A stretch of 35,749 nt of DNA. Origin: Lentihominibacter faecis. Its GTDB lineage: Bacteria; Bacillota; Clostridia; Peptostreptococcales; Anaerovoracaceae. Positions 1 through 7,709 of this stretch are shown here, in pieces. Numbering within the stretch: the stretch's first letter is position 1; every line of letters starts with the position of its first letter. The stretch covers positions 1-35,749 of the forward strand of contig NZ_JACRWC010000050.1 in NCBI RefSeq assembly GCF_014306095.1, in the 5' to 3' direction. The notes beneath the pieces are model-generated. The model ran no database searches, had not been told where the DNA came from, and worked only from the letters and a program-made list of their open reading frames with translations. The position numbers were made by a program, and so were the translations under genes.

Positions 1-49
1 ACAGCAAACTATCTGTGGGATACTCCCGTAGGAGCCGATGAAAACAGCG

Positions 50-191
50 TTTTTTCAAAAAATGAAAGAGGCTCTGAAATCCTTGGAGTATCCTCCACCC
101 CAACATTTTTAACAGAGCCGTTTTTTTCAAAAAATGAAAGAGGCTCTGAAATCCTTGGAGTATCCTCCACCCCAACATTTTTAACAGAGCC
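50..191. repeat. Two tandem copies of a 70-bp structured repeat
   Basis: Copy 1 is at 50-119 and copy 2 at 122-191, a period of 72 bp, and they look identical by eye. Each copy contains an inverted pair GGCTCTG / CAGAGCC (70-76 with 113-119; the same in copy 2) enclosing a smaller hairpin TGGAG-tatc-CTCCA, so each unit can fold as a stem-loop. Read on the minus strand the stem is followed by a T-rich tract, which would suit a terminator or a processed RNA end. The unit lies just downstream of the tRNA-Lys gene. I do not recognise the family. Confidence 0.85.
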
Positions 192-200
192 ATACTTCGC

Positions 201-233
201 ACGCTATGCGTGTTCAGCACGGGCTTATAGCCC
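201..233. other. Pair of short hairpins between the repeats and the tRNA terminator
   Basis: Two small perfect inverted repeats follow one another: CACGC-tat-GCGTG near 201-213 and GGGCT-tat-AGCCC near 221-233. No coding potential is seen here. They may be part of the tRNA 3' region or remnants of the neighbouring repeat family. Confidence 0.4.
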
Positions 234-241
234 AAAAAACA

Positions 242-272
242 TGAAAATAGAGGGTTGCTATCAACCCTCTAT
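242..272 (-). terminator. Rho-independent terminator of the tRNA-Lys gene
   Basis: An 11-bp perfect stem (247-257 with 262-272, loop CTAT) lies 4 bases beyond the tRNA 3' end. On the minus strand it is followed by TTTTC and then ATG and a run of T, giving a good U-tract. Confidence 0.85.
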
Positions 273-276
273 TAAT

Positions 277-352
277 TGGTACACCATCAGGGGTTCGAAC
301 CCTGGACACCCTGATTAAGAGTCAGGTGCTCTGCCAGCTGAGCTAATGGTGC
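277..352 (-). tRNA. tRNA-Lys (anticodon CTT)
   Basis: The minus strand gives a full 76-nt cloverleaf: acceptor GCACCAT pairing with ATGGTGT through one G-U pair, D-arm stem GCTC/GAGC, anticodon stem CCTGA/TCAGG around loop CTCTTAA (anticodon CTT, reading AAG), T-arm CAGGG-TTCGAAC-CCCTG, discriminator A and an encoded CCA. It has its own promoter and terminator, so it is a single-gene transcription unit. Confidence 0.97.
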
Positions 353-397
353 ACATCGTATTGATTTGTTTTATGCTGACCGCTGTCAACGAAAATA

Positions 398-426
398 ATC
401 TTATCACTTTATACTGTCAATGTCAA
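398..426 (-). promoter_or_regulatory. Promoter of tRNA-Lys
   Basis: On the minus strand TTGACA (421-426), a 17-bp spacer and TAAGAT (398-403) form a near-consensus sigma-A promoter. Transcription would begin near 391, about 40 nt before the mature 5' end at 352. Confidence 0.8.
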
Positions 427-573
427 GGATATTTTTCGCTTATTTTTTTCTTTTTTCAACTATTCTTTTTGCTGAGTTTGGGGTGCTGATTCATCAGCTA
501 CCTAAATCTTCGTTTTTGCTTTTTGGAGCAGGCAAATCGAGAATTAGTGCAAACGTTCTGTGCGATTTGATGC

Positions 574-972
574 ATGGTATTCTGTCAGGAGTACAACTTT
601 AAGCATGGTAGTCAGAAAAAATGCAATATCGATCAAAAAGCAGTGAAAGCTGCTTTGCAGGAATTCTACAAAACTGCTTCCCAAAATCCTTATTTGAGGA
701 ATTAGTATCAAAGCACTACGGCCTCGATCGAACATTTTCTCGAAACAGTATGGCAAAACCTTCGATTCGAAGATTTTGCAACGTTCAACCGTCTGACAGA
801 GCCGGCAGCGCCCGGCATCCCGACAACAGAGCTGACAGAGCCGGCAGCGCCCGGCATCCCGGCAACCGAGCTGACTGAGCCGGCAGCGCCCGGCATTCCA
901 GCAACCGAGCTGACAGAGCCGGTAGCGCCCGGTATTCCGACAAGCCGCCAGGGTTTCCGCTCAAAGCCTTAA
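574..972 (+). pseudogene. Decayed ORF of unknown origin with C-terminal 13-residue repeats
   Basis: In frame 1 an open stretch runs from ATG 574 to TAA 970-972 except for one in-frame TAG at 703-705; a further in-frame TGA at 568-570 separates it from coding-like sequence starting near 490. The translation on both sides of the TAG reads as normal protein (for example KAVKAALQEFYKTASQNPYL before it and TASIEHFLETVWQNLRFEDF after it), followed by four copies of a Pro/Ala-rich 13-residue unit (LTEPAAPGIPATE). No good ribosome site precedes 574. This pattern suggests a gene decayed by nonsense mutations. I do not recognise the family, and amber readthrough cannot be excluded from sequence alone. 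The stop overlaps the 3' end of the convergent symporter gene. Confidence 0.45.
793..948 (+). repeat. Four tandem 39-bp repeats (13 codons each)
   Basis: Units begin at 793, 832, 871 and 910, each starting CTGACAGAG or CTGACTGAG and differing at only a few bases. Because 39 is a multiple of three, the repeats keep frame and encode LTEPAAPGIPxTE. The GC content rises sharply compared with the AT-rich 360-780 stretch. Confidence 0.95.
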
Positions 973-2240
973 TCTCTATTAAAAATACTCCGATCCAGCT
1001 CTTTGTTCTGCGATGAAACTATAGTGGTGCAGACCGCATCGCCGGTAATGTTTACTGCCGTCCGAAGCATATCTAAAATACGGTCGATCCCCATTATGAG
1101 TGCGATGCCTTCTGTCGGAAGTCCAACTGAGGTCAATACCATGGCCAGCATGATCAGGCCAACCGACGGAATCCCTGCCGTTCCTATGGATGCGATCATC
1201 GCAGTTGCAATAACGGTCAAAAGCTGGGCCGGGGTCAGTTCCATGCCGTACACCTGCGCAATGAAAATAACCGCCACACCCTGCATTATCGAGGTTCCAT
1301 CCATATTGATAGTCGCTCCCAGCGGGATCGTAAAGGATGAGATTTTCTTGGAAACCCCTATTTTTTTATCCAGTGTATCGATGGAAAGCGGAATGGTCGC
1401 ATTGGATGTTGCCGTCGTAAACGCAAACATCATTACAGGAGAAAACCTTTTCAAAAAACGCAGCGGATTGAGCCGAGTGAAAACAAACAGCAGCAGCTGA
1501 TACACCACCAGACACTGCACTGCCAGCGCCAGGGTAACGGCTCCCATATATTTTAGCATCGGCAGGAAGGCATCGAATCCGATCTCAGCAAACGTTTTGG
1601 CGATCAGACAGAATACGCCGATCGGGGCCACCTTCATAACAGCCATCGTCATTTCCATCATCAAATCGTTGAACTGTGCGAAGAAATTAGATAACGTACT
1701 TGCCCTGTTGCCCATCTTAGCCAGCAGCACACCGATAAACAGCGCAAACACTATGATAGGGAGCATATCTCCATTCGCCATTGCACCGATCGGATTTTTC
1801 GGAATGATATTCAGTAGTGTATCTGCCATAGAGACCTGCTCCGTATTGCCGATATCAGCTTTGCTCACATTTTCCATGGCAACGCCCGTTCCCGGATCGA
1901 TCATAAGCGCGATCCCCAAAGCCACTATAATGGCAAGTGCCGTCGTGCACAGATAAAACAAGATCGCTTTGCCGCCGACCTTCCCCAGCGTCTTTGTATC
2001 ACCGATGGACATGCTTCCACACACCAGCGAACACAACACCAGAGGAACGACCAGCATCTGCATTAGCCGAATAAATCCCTGTCCAAGAACATAAAATACA
2101 CCGCCTACCAGGATCGTGTCCCTGAAATAGCCTTCCTTTAAAAAATAGTGAACGCAGACCCCGCAGATCGCTCCCGCCAGCAACGCGATAAAAATCTGCG
2201 TGGACAGCCCCATCTTCTTTTTTTCCGTTCCGATTTCCAT
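969..2240 (-). CDS. Dicarboxylate/amino acid:cation symporter (DAACS family)
   Basis: 423-residue inner-membrane transporter of the sodium:dicarboxylate symporter (glutamate transporter-like) family, which couples uptake of acidic or neutral amino acids or C4-dicarboxylates to Na+ or H+. Family marks are visible: the Ser/Thr-rich hairpin motif (TTATSNATIPLS, about residues 280-291), NMDGTSIMQG (about 317-326), the second hairpin region AGIPSVGLIMLAM, and the substrate-binding helix with DMLRTAVNITGD near the C terminus. The start ATG directly abuts the TAA of the upstream reductase gene, with an AGGAG site inside that gene, so translation is probably coupled. No convincing terminator is seen after the stop. 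Substrate cannot be named from sequence alone. Confidence 0.95.
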   Translation of the reverse strand: MEIGTEKKKMGLSTQIFIALLAGAICGVCVHYFLKEGYFRDTILVGGVFYVLGQGFIRLMQMLVVPLVLCSLVCGSMSIGDTKTLGKVGGKAILFYLCTTALAIIVALGIALMIDPGTGVAMENVSKADIGNTEQVSMADTLLNIIPKNPIGAMANGDMLPIIVFALFIGVLLAKMGNRASTLSNFFAQFNDLMMEMTMAVMKVAPIGVFCLIAKTFAEIGFDAFLPMLKYMGAVTLALAVQCLVVYQLLLFVFTRLNPLRFLKRFSPVMMFAFTTATSNATIPLSIDTLDKKIGVSKKISSFTIPLGATINMDGTSIMQGVAVIFIAQVYGMELTPAQLLTVIATAMIASIGTAGIPSVGLIMLAMVLTSVGLPTEGIALIMGIDRILDMLRTAVNITGDAVCTTIVSSQNKELDRSIFNRD

Positions 2241-3101
2241 TTACCGTTCTGCTCCTTCCAACTCATCAAAATATTCCCGCAAAGCTTCTTTCCAGTGCAT
2301 TGGCTCATAGACATGATCCAGCCGGAGCATCATATTGTTCAAAACAGAATACATCGGACGCAGATCCTCCGCCGCTTCTCTGGACAGCAACGTCAGCCTG
2401 TCAGATTTACCGGCATATTCCAAAATCGTCTTTGCAAACTCAAAACGCGTGCAGCGTCCCGTACCCGTCACATGATATACGCCATACAGATCGCGTTCAA
2501 TGAATACACGGATCGCCCGTGCCAGTTCTGCCGCACTGGTAGGCGATGAAATTTCACTTGCAGAAACTCTCAGTTCTCCACCTTTCTCCGCCGCATCCAG
2601 CACGCGAGAAACATAATCCTTTCCGATCCCGTATACCCAGGAGCTTCTTATGATCGTATACTTCCTGCAAAGGCTGGACACCAGCTGTTCCCCTGCGTAC
2701 TTGGATTTGCCGTATACCGACCGTGGAGCCGTGTGATCAAATTCCGACCATACAGCTGTCAGTCCGCTTCCGAACACATCATCCGTCGAGAGCTGGATCA
2801 GCTTCGCCTCATATGCATCTACTTCGATTGCCAGATTTCTTGCGCCCAGCGCGTTTACATGATACGCCTCATCCGGGTACATTTCACACCGCTTTACATC
2901 AGTAAGGCCCGCACAATTGATCACTACATCCGGTCTTGTGATCCTCATATAGGAATTCACGCTTTCCTGATCAGTAATATCCACATCATCGATATCCGTT
3001 TCAAACAGCTTATACTGCCGTTCATCCAGAAGACGCATCAGCGCTTTCCCCACTCGGCCTTTTGCCCCTACGATCCAGATCGTTTTCATTTCACTGCTCA
3101 T
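2241..3101 (-). CDS. RmlD-like NAD(P)-dependent sugar-nucleotide reductase
   Basis: 286-residue extended short-chain dehydrogenase of the dTDP-4-dehydrorhamnose reductase (RmlD) family. It shows an N-terminal Rossmann motif (VGAKGRVGKAL, about residues 10-20), the STDDVFGSG segment and the catalytic YxxxK (SVYGKSKYAGEQ). I chose ATG 3101 because AAGGA lies 9-10 bases upstream; an upstream in-frame start at 3149 has no such site. No other rhamnose or polysaccharide genes are nearby, so the exact reaction is uncertain; it sits in a two-gene unit with a transporter, which is unusual for rmlD. A paralogue acting on another nucleotide sugar or small metabolite is possible. Confidence 0.85.
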   Translation of the reverse strand: MSSEMKTIWIVGAKGRVGKALMRLLDERQYKLFETDIDDVDITDQESVNSYMRITRPDVVINCAGLTDVKRCEMYPDEAYHVNALGARNLAIEVDAYEAKLIQLSTDDVFGSGLTAVWSEFDHTAPRSVYGKSKYAGEQLVSSLCRKYTIIRSSWVYGIGKDYVSRVLDAAEKGGELRVSASEISSPTSAAELARAIRVFIERDLYGVYHVTGTGRCTRFEFAKTILEYAGKSDRLTLLSREAAEDLRPMYSVLNNMMLRLDHVYEPMHWKEALREYFDELEGAER

Positions 3102-3150
3102 CGTACCGTTCCTTCTTTCTCCTATCTCCAAATATTTAAAAATACACATG

Positions 3151-3222
3151 AAAAAAGCAACCGTCCTTCCGGTCTGGTTACTTCCTGGTCACTTGCTTTG
3201 ACTGATCCCGCATGTATCAGTC
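3151..3222 (-). ncRNA. Short structured leader or small RNA ending in a U-tract
   Basis: From the predicted start near 3222 the transcript opens with a perfect 7-bp hairpin (GACTGAT / ATCAGTC, 3216-3222 with 3200-3206), then forms an outer AGCAA / TTGCT stem containing ACCG-gaagga-CGGT, and ends in six U residues at 3151-3156, about 50 nt before the reductase ATG. This is the layout of an attenuator, a riboswitch or a 72-nt sRNA. I could not match it to a known class. Confidence 0.5.
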
Positions 3223-3228
3223 CTTTAC

Positions 3229-3257
3229 AATATACTGTACCCTTCTTGAAATGTCAA
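3229..3257 (-). promoter_or_regulatory. Promoter of the reductase-symporter unit
   Basis: On the minus strand TTGACA (3252-3257), a 17-bp spacer and TATATT (3229-3234) form a near-perfect sigma-A promoter reading into the short leader. Confidence 0.85.
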
Positions 3258-3296
3258 CACTTGCATTTTTCCGGTATCTGCCTTCCGGAATGTATA

Positions 3297-3326
3297 TTGA
3301 CTTTTCGGATGCAAAAACTATATTAT
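3297..3326 (+). promoter_or_regulatory. Probable promoter of the DMT transporter gene
   Basis: TTGACT (3297-3302), an 18-bp spacer and TATTAT (3321-3326) within TATTATAAT. The divergent reductase promoter lies only about 40 bp away. Confidence 0.6.
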
Positions 3327-3373
3327 AATAGGAAGCGCTCTTTTGAGGGAGCGGAGTTTGCAAAACAAGGAGC

Positions 3374-4342
3374 ATGATCAATAAAACTATGACGACGGAA
3401 AATTATGAACAAAAGCATGGTCTGGGGCATATGGCGGCGATATTCACCATACTGCTTTGGGGCACGACATTTATTTCTACAAAAATACTGCTGAGGGATT
3501 TTGCTCCGGTGGAGATTTTGATCATCCGGTTTGTGATGGGGCTGATCGCTCTGGTCATAGCCTGTCCAAAGCCCATCCGCGGCACTACACTGCGCCAGGA
3601 ACTGACCTTCGCAGGAGCAGGTCTTTCAGGGATCACCCTGTACTATCTGCTGGAAAATATCGCTTTGACTCATACGACGGCATCTAACGTAAGCGTCATC
3701 GCGTCCGTCGCGCCGTTTTTCACGGTTCTTCTCTCCTATGCGGTGTCCCGCGGCAAAGAAAAGCTGCGGGTGATGTACTTCGTGGGATTCGCCATTGCCA
3801 TGACAGGCATCTGCATGCTCAGTTTTTCCACGACGAAATTCCAGGCAGAACCTCTCGGAGATCTCCTTGCTCTCATCGCTGCTGCCGTATGGGCATTTTA
3901 CTCCATCCTGACACGCAGGATCAGCGGCTACGGCTTCAACACGATCCAGGTGACGCGAAAGATCTTCGCATACGGCATCTTATTCATGATACCGGCATGG
4001 TTTCTTACGGATTGCCATCTGGAACTTTCCCGGTTCGCAGATCCTGTAAATCTGAGCAACATGCTGTTTCTGGGCCTGGGAGCATCGGCCGTCTGCTTCG
4101 CGACGTGGAATTTCGCCATCAAACATCTGGGTGCAGTGGAATCCAGCGTCTATATCTATGCCATCCCGCCGATCACGGTCATCGCAGCTGCTATCGTGCT
4201 CCACGAGCAGATGACGGTTTTCAGTCTTGCGGGGATCGTGCTGACTTTAGCCGGTCTGGTTCTTTCGGAGCTGAAGTTTGGCAAAAAAGATACGAGTGAA
4301 GAAAAAGAGGAAAATAATGAAAAAACGGAGTCTGAAAATTGA
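3374..4342 (+). CDS. DMT-family transporter (EamA, 10 TM)
   Basis: 322-residue polytopic membrane protein with the two-fold EamA repeat of the drug/metabolite transporter superfamily. The first repeat opens with FTILLWGTTFISTKILLRDF and a conserved Arg-Phe helix start (IIRFVMG); the second begins around residue 160 (GDLLALIAAAVWAFYSILTR). A charged Glu/Lys-rich tail of about 20 residues ends the protein. The start is uncertain: ATG 3374 lies only one base after AAGGAG, while the in-frame ATG at 3389 lies 16 bases after it. It is monocistronic between its promoter and a terminator that overlaps its stop codon. The substrate is unknown; amino-acid or metabolite export is typical of the family. 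Confidence 0.9.
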   Translation: MINKTMTTENYEQKHGLGHMAAIFTILLWGTTFISTKILLRDFAPVEILIIRFVMGLIALVIACPKPIRGTTLRQELTFAGAGLSGITLYYLLENIALTHTTASNVSVIASVAPFFTVLLSYAVSRGKEKLRVMYFVGFAIAMTGICMLSFSTTKFQAEPLGDLLALIAAAVWAFYSILTRRISGYGFNTIQVTRKIFAYGILFMIPAWFLTDCHLELSRFADPVNLSNMLFLGLGASAVCFATWNFAIKHLGAVESSVYIYAIPPITVIAAAIVLHEQMTVFSLAGIVLTLAGLVLSELKFGKKDTSEEKEENNEKTESEN

Positions 4343-4366
4343 CAGACTCCGTTTTGATGTTTTTTT
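4323..4366. terminator. Bidirectional terminator between DMT gene and thiamine operon
   Basis: An 11-bp perfect stem (4324-4334 with 4343-4353, AACGGAGTCTG and its complement) is flanked by T runs in both directions, so it can end the plus-strand transporter transcript and the minus-strand thi transcript. The left arm lies inside the transporter coding region. Confidence 0.85.
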
Positions 4367-4445
4367 ATATTGTTGATGTATTTTATCTCCAGAGCCACAT
4401 GTGTATGGCACTTCAACGATTCCTTTGTTATTTTTTTCACATTTC

Positions 4446-5051
4446 TCACAGCCGCATCATTCCCGACATGATGCATGCTCCCGCAGCTCCCCGCGCCATC
4501 ATCTCATCAAGCTGGCCGCTTCCGATCTGCACACCGCCAATACCGTACACTGGGATCTGCACTGACTGACACACTTCTTCAAGGAAATCCAGTCCGCGCG
4601 ACGGCACTCCTGCTTTACAATCCGTCGCATAGATGTGCCCGGCCGTCAAATAGTCTGCACCAAGCCGTTCCGCTTCCTGTGCTTCCGAAACGCTGTGGAT
4701 GGACGATCCCAGGATCTTGATGCCGTCAGGTTTTCCGCCTTCTTTCTGCAAAGCCGCCAGCGGCAGATGGAGATAGGGATGTTCCAACTGCAAAGCTGCT
4801 TTTGTGAACGTATGAAGTACGCACCGCACACCATGCTCCCGGCAAATCGTCAGCGCGTCCTTTGCAAAAAACAGGTAGTCATCCTCCATCAAGTCTTTTT
4901 CCCGTAAGATAACAGCCTTCGGGTGATGCCGACAGATGCGCTCTAGCTGCTCCGGGAAAGGCCGCTGACATAGATGCCGGCTGGTTACTGCAATCAAGTG
5001 ATCGAACTTCCGGCATCCGGTGCTCCCGCCGTGCTCCGCCATCCTACACAT
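4446..5051 (-). CDS. tenI: TenI-like thiazole tautomerase (ThiE fold)
   Basis: 201-residue TIM-barrel protein of the ThiE/TenI family. The segment GHIYATDCKAGVPSRGLDFL near residues 145-165 closely follows the TenI pattern GHxxxTDCKxGxPxRG, including the His used by the thiazole tautomerase. The true ThiE pyrimidine-site signature (NDRxD... GVHLGQ) is absent: the equivalent stretches read LHTFTKAAL and LHLPLAAL. It is therefore better read as TenI, which aromatises the ThiG product, than as thiamine-phosphate synthase. ATG 5051 is supported by AAGGA 8 bases upstream and overlaps the thiH stop by 8 nt. It is the last gene of the thi operon. Confidence 0.8.
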   Translation of the reverse strand: MCRMAEHGGSTGCRKFDHLIAVTSRHLCQRPFPEQLERICRHHPKAVILREKDLMEDDYLFFAKDALTICREHGVRCVLHTFTKAALQLEHPYLHLPLAALQKEGGKPDGIKILGSSIHSVSEAQEAERLGADYLTAGHIYATDCKAGVPSRGLDFLEEVCQSVQIPVYGIGGVQIGSGQLDEMMARGAAGACIMSGMMRL

Positions 5052-6252
5052 AAATATAGTCCTTCATCACAGGCTGCAGGTGATTGTCCAGAAGTGACTG
5101 ATAAACTTCCTCTACATTGCGGCCGTCGGCGATCTCAAACTGATCGTCGCCCTGATCCTCCACATCAGAGCCGTGACTTCCGATCCCGGTGCTGACGCCG
5201 GCGGATATTTTCGTTGCTGCGATCTTCACCAGGTTATCCCTCACTCGCTCACATTCTCTCGTCGAGACTGTGATGCTGGCAAAAGGCAGCAGCAGTCTGT
5301 AAGCGCATGTCACCTGCAAAAGCTGCCGCTCATGGACATCCATAGGATCGATCTTGTCGTTGTTTATGATAGGTCGCAGCCGCGGGATGGAGAATGCGAT
5401 TTCCGCATGAGGATATTTACGCTGCAAAAGATATGCGTGACATCCTGTTGCAAAGGCATCTTTGCGAAAATCGTCCAGCCCCAGCAGTGCTGCAAAGCCG
5501 ACGCCACGCATACCACCTCGAATGGCACGTTCCTGTGCATTGAGACGATACGGAAAGATCCGCTTGTGACCTGCCAGATGCAGAGTTTCGTATTTATCGG
5601 AATGATAGGTTTCCTGAAAAACAGTCACATAATCCGCCCCGCATTGGTGAAGATACTTGTATTCATCCGTGTTCATCGGATACACTTCCAGACCGATGAC
5701 CTTGAAGTATTTTCTAGCGATCTTGCAGGCTTCCCCGATGTATTCCACGTCGGATTTTGCACGGCTTTCTCCCGTAAGTATCAGGATCTCCTGCAGGCCA
5801 GTCTTAGCGATAGCTTCCATTTCCCTCTCGATCTCTTCTTCGTTGAGACGCGCGCGCCGGATTTTATTATGGCAGTTGAATCCACAATAAATGCAGTAGT
5901 TCTCGCAGTAGTTGGAAATGTAGATCGGTGTGAACATGCACACGCTGTTACCAAAATATTTCTGCTTTTCCTGTTGCGCTTTCTGTGCCATTTCCTCTAA
6001 AAACGGCAGTGCCGCAGGGGATAATAACGCTGCAAAATCTTCAAGACTGCGATGCTCCGCTGCAAGCGCCCGCTTCACGTCTTCCGCCGTATATTTGCTG
6101 TAATCATACTCTTTCATCGCGGATATCACCTGCTCTTCCACAGGGGAGTCCTCTAAAATCTCCATACCCGGCAGATATGCCATATGATCTGTCCGCTCCT
6201 GCTGCAGTGCCTTTCGCACGTCGTCATTCATGATACTGTCGTTAAATTCCAT
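5044..6252 (-). CDS. thiH: 2-iminoacetate synthase ThiH (tyrosine lyase)
   Basis: 402-residue radical SAM enzyme that cleaves tyrosine to p-cresol and dehydroglycine, the glycine-derived donor for the thiazole ring. The 4Fe-4S motif CENYCIYC (Cx3Cx2C) lies near residues 117-124 within YISNYCENYCIYCGFNCHN. Length matches ThiH and is shorter than HydG, and the HydG C-terminal cluster cysteines are absent. The gene follows thiG by about 20 bp with GGGAG upstream, and overlaps tenI at its 3' end. Confidence 0.95.
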   Translation of the reverse strand: MEFNDSIMNDDVRKALQQERTDHMAYLPGMEILEDSPVEEQVISAMKEYDYSKYTAEDVKRALAAEHRSLEDFAALLSPAALPFLEEMAQKAQQEKQKYFGNSVCMFTPIYISNYCENYCIYCGFNCHNKIRRARLNEEEIEREMEAIAKTGLQEILILTGESRAKSDVEYIGEACKIARKYFKVIGLEVYPMNTDEYKYLHQCGADYVTVFQETYHSDKYETLHLAGHKRIFPYRLNAQERAIRGGMRGVGFAALLGLDDFRKDAFATGCHAYLLQRKYPHAEIAFSIPRLRPIINNDKIDPMDVHERQLLQVTCAYRLLLPFASITVSTRECERVRDNLVKIAATKISAGVSTGIGSHGSDVEDQGDDQFEIADGRNVEEVYQSLLDNHLQPVMKDYIYV

Positions 6253-6271
6253 ACGTTTCGTGCTCCCTTCT

Positions 6272-7042
6272 TTAATCCTGCAAAAATCCCGTCAGAGGGG
6301 AAGATGCACTGGAGCCTTTTTCCAATACGCGCCCGGTACCGGCAAGGTACGCACTGCGTCCCGCTTCAATAGCCTTTCGGAATGCTCCTGCCATCTCTTC
6401 AATATTGCCAGCCGTTGCGATGGCTGTATTCGCCATAACTGCGGCAGCCCCCATTTCCATAGCTTCACAGGCCTGAGACGGTTTGCCGATCCCTGCATCC
6501 ACGATGATCGGAAGATCGATCTCATCGATCAGGATCTGGATGAATTCTTTCGTGCAAAGCCCCCGGTTGGATCCGATCGGTGCTCCCAGCGGCATCACGC
6601 ATGCCGCCCCGGCATCCACAAGATCACGTGCTGCGTTAAGATCAGGATACATGTATGGCATGACCACAAAGCCTTCTTTGGCGAGGATCTCCGTCGTCCT
6701 GATGGTTTCCTGATTGTCCGGCAGCAGATAGCGTGAATCCCTGATCACCTCCACCTTGACGAAATCCCCGCACCCCAGTTCTCTGGAAAGGCGAGCGATC
6801 CGCACCGCCTCCTCGGCGCTTCGTGCTCCCGACGTGTTGGGCAGCAGGGTGATCCCTTCCGGAATATAGTCTAAAATATTTGCAAGCCCGCCCTCGTTGG
6901 CGCGACGGAGCGCCAGCGTAATGATCTGTGCTCCTGCCTGCTCGATACAAGCCTGTACCAGTTCCAGGGAAACTTTCCCGGAACCCAGAATAAAACGAGA
7001 CGTAAACTCATGTCCTCCTAATATCAGTTTATCTTCTTTCAT
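6272..7042 (-). CDS. thiG: Thiazole synthase ThiG
   Basis: 256-residue TIM-barrel enzyme that builds the thiazole phosphate carboxylate from deoxyxylulose phosphate, ThiS-thiocarboxylate and dehydroglycine. Visible family features are the opening [16 protein letters not shown], the Schiff-base lysine segment DFVKVEVI near residue 95, the IGSNRG loop and [12 protein letters not shown] with [11 protein letters not shown] 7042 is chosen over the in-frame ATG 7051 because AGGAGG lies 9 bases before 7042 but touches 7051. The thiF TAA sits one base upstream, so the genes are coupled. Confidence 0.96.
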   Translation of the reverse strand: MKEDKLILGGHEFTSRFILGSGKVSLELVQACIEQAGAQIITLALRRANEGGLANILDYIPEGITLLPNTSGARSAEEAVRIARLSRELGCGDFVKVEVIRDSRYLLPDNQETIRTTEILAKEGFVVMPYMYPDLNAARDLVDAGAACVMPLGAPIGSNRGLCTKEFIQILIDEIDLPIIVDAGIGKPSQACEAMEMGAAAVMANTAIATAGNIEEMAGAFRKAIEAGRSAYLAGTGRVLEKGSSASSPLTGFLQD

Positions 7043-7043
7043 T

Positions 7044-7706
7044 TTATACATCCTCCTCTCCCAGCAGCAGCCGGGTAATCATATTGGCTTCATGGGTCGC
7101 GCACAAAGCTGCCCGCGGCGCCATCAGCCCTTTTCCGTAGGTGCTCACCGTCACCTCATCTCCGCAAAGATAGAAATTCTTTGATACGCGCCGCGTGCGG
7201 ATGAGATTGCTGCTCTCATATCCTGCGAGACCTGATGCTGCGATCAGCTTTTTCTCCGGAAAATGCTCCAGGATCCCGCTTACCAGCATAGCCTTGTACT
7301 CCGGCACATCAAAAGCTTCACAGACGATTTCGTCCTCCTGGAACAATTCCTCGATATTCTCATCTATGATCTTCACCGTATCCAATCTGATGTCTAAATA
7401 CGGGTTTATCCTCTGCAAAGTCTCCGACAGAGCCTCCGTCTTATACCGTCCCACCTGATCCAGAAAATACTGCTGACGATTCAGGTTGGTCAGATCCACC
7501 CGGTCAAAATCCAAAAGGTGCAGATGGCCTACCCCGATCCGCGTCAGTGCAATCGCTACATTTGATCCAAGACCTCCAAGACCTGCGATGGCAACACGCC
7601 CTCGTTCCAGTTTCTGCTGCGTTTCCTCTGAATGCCGCTCAACCAGAGCTTCCCGCAACTCCCCGAAAGAAAACTTTGCTTCGTCTATCGCTTTTTCTCT
7701 ATCCAT
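7044..7706 (-). CDS. thiF: ThiS adenylyltransferase ThiF
   Basis: 220-residue E1-like enzyme that adenylates the C-terminal glycine of ThiS before sulfur transfer. It has the nucleotide loop GLGGLGSN (about residues 42-49), the acidic [15 protein letters not shown] motif and the [14 protein letters not shown] segment of the MoeB/ThiF fold. It is on the short side and lacks the paired CxxC zinc motifs of MoeB, as in the compact clostridial ThiF type. It starts 3 bases after thiS with AGGAGG upstream. Confidence 0.94.
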   Translation of the reverse strand: MDREKAIDEAKFSFGELREALVERHSEETQQKLERGRVAIAGLGGLGSNVAIALTRIGVGHLHLLDFDRVDLTNLNRQQYFLDQVGRYKTEALSETLQRINPYLDIRLDTVKIIDENIEELFQEDEIVCEAFDVPEYKAMLVSGILEHFPEKKLIAASGLAGYESSNLIRTRRVSKNFYLCGDEVTVSTYGKGLMAPRAALCATHEANMITRLLLGEEDV

Positions 7707-7709
7707 AGA

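Noticed and set aside
420..602. Plus-strand 60-residue ORF with a hydrophobic start
   Set aside because: It has no ribosome site, overlaps the tRNA promoter and runs across the decayed frame-1 sequence.
621..878. Plus-strand frame-3 ORF of 85 residues
   Set aside because: It covers the same bases as the frame-1 decayed gene, has no ribosome site, and its repeat translation (Arg/Ala/His-rich) is less natural than LTEPAAPGIPATE.
793..948. CRISPR-like array
   Set aside because: Units are contiguous with no unique spacers and maintain a reading frame.
6642..6950. Minus-strand 102-residue ORF inside thiG
   Set aside because: Alternate frame of thiG with Gly/Arg-rich low-complexity translation.
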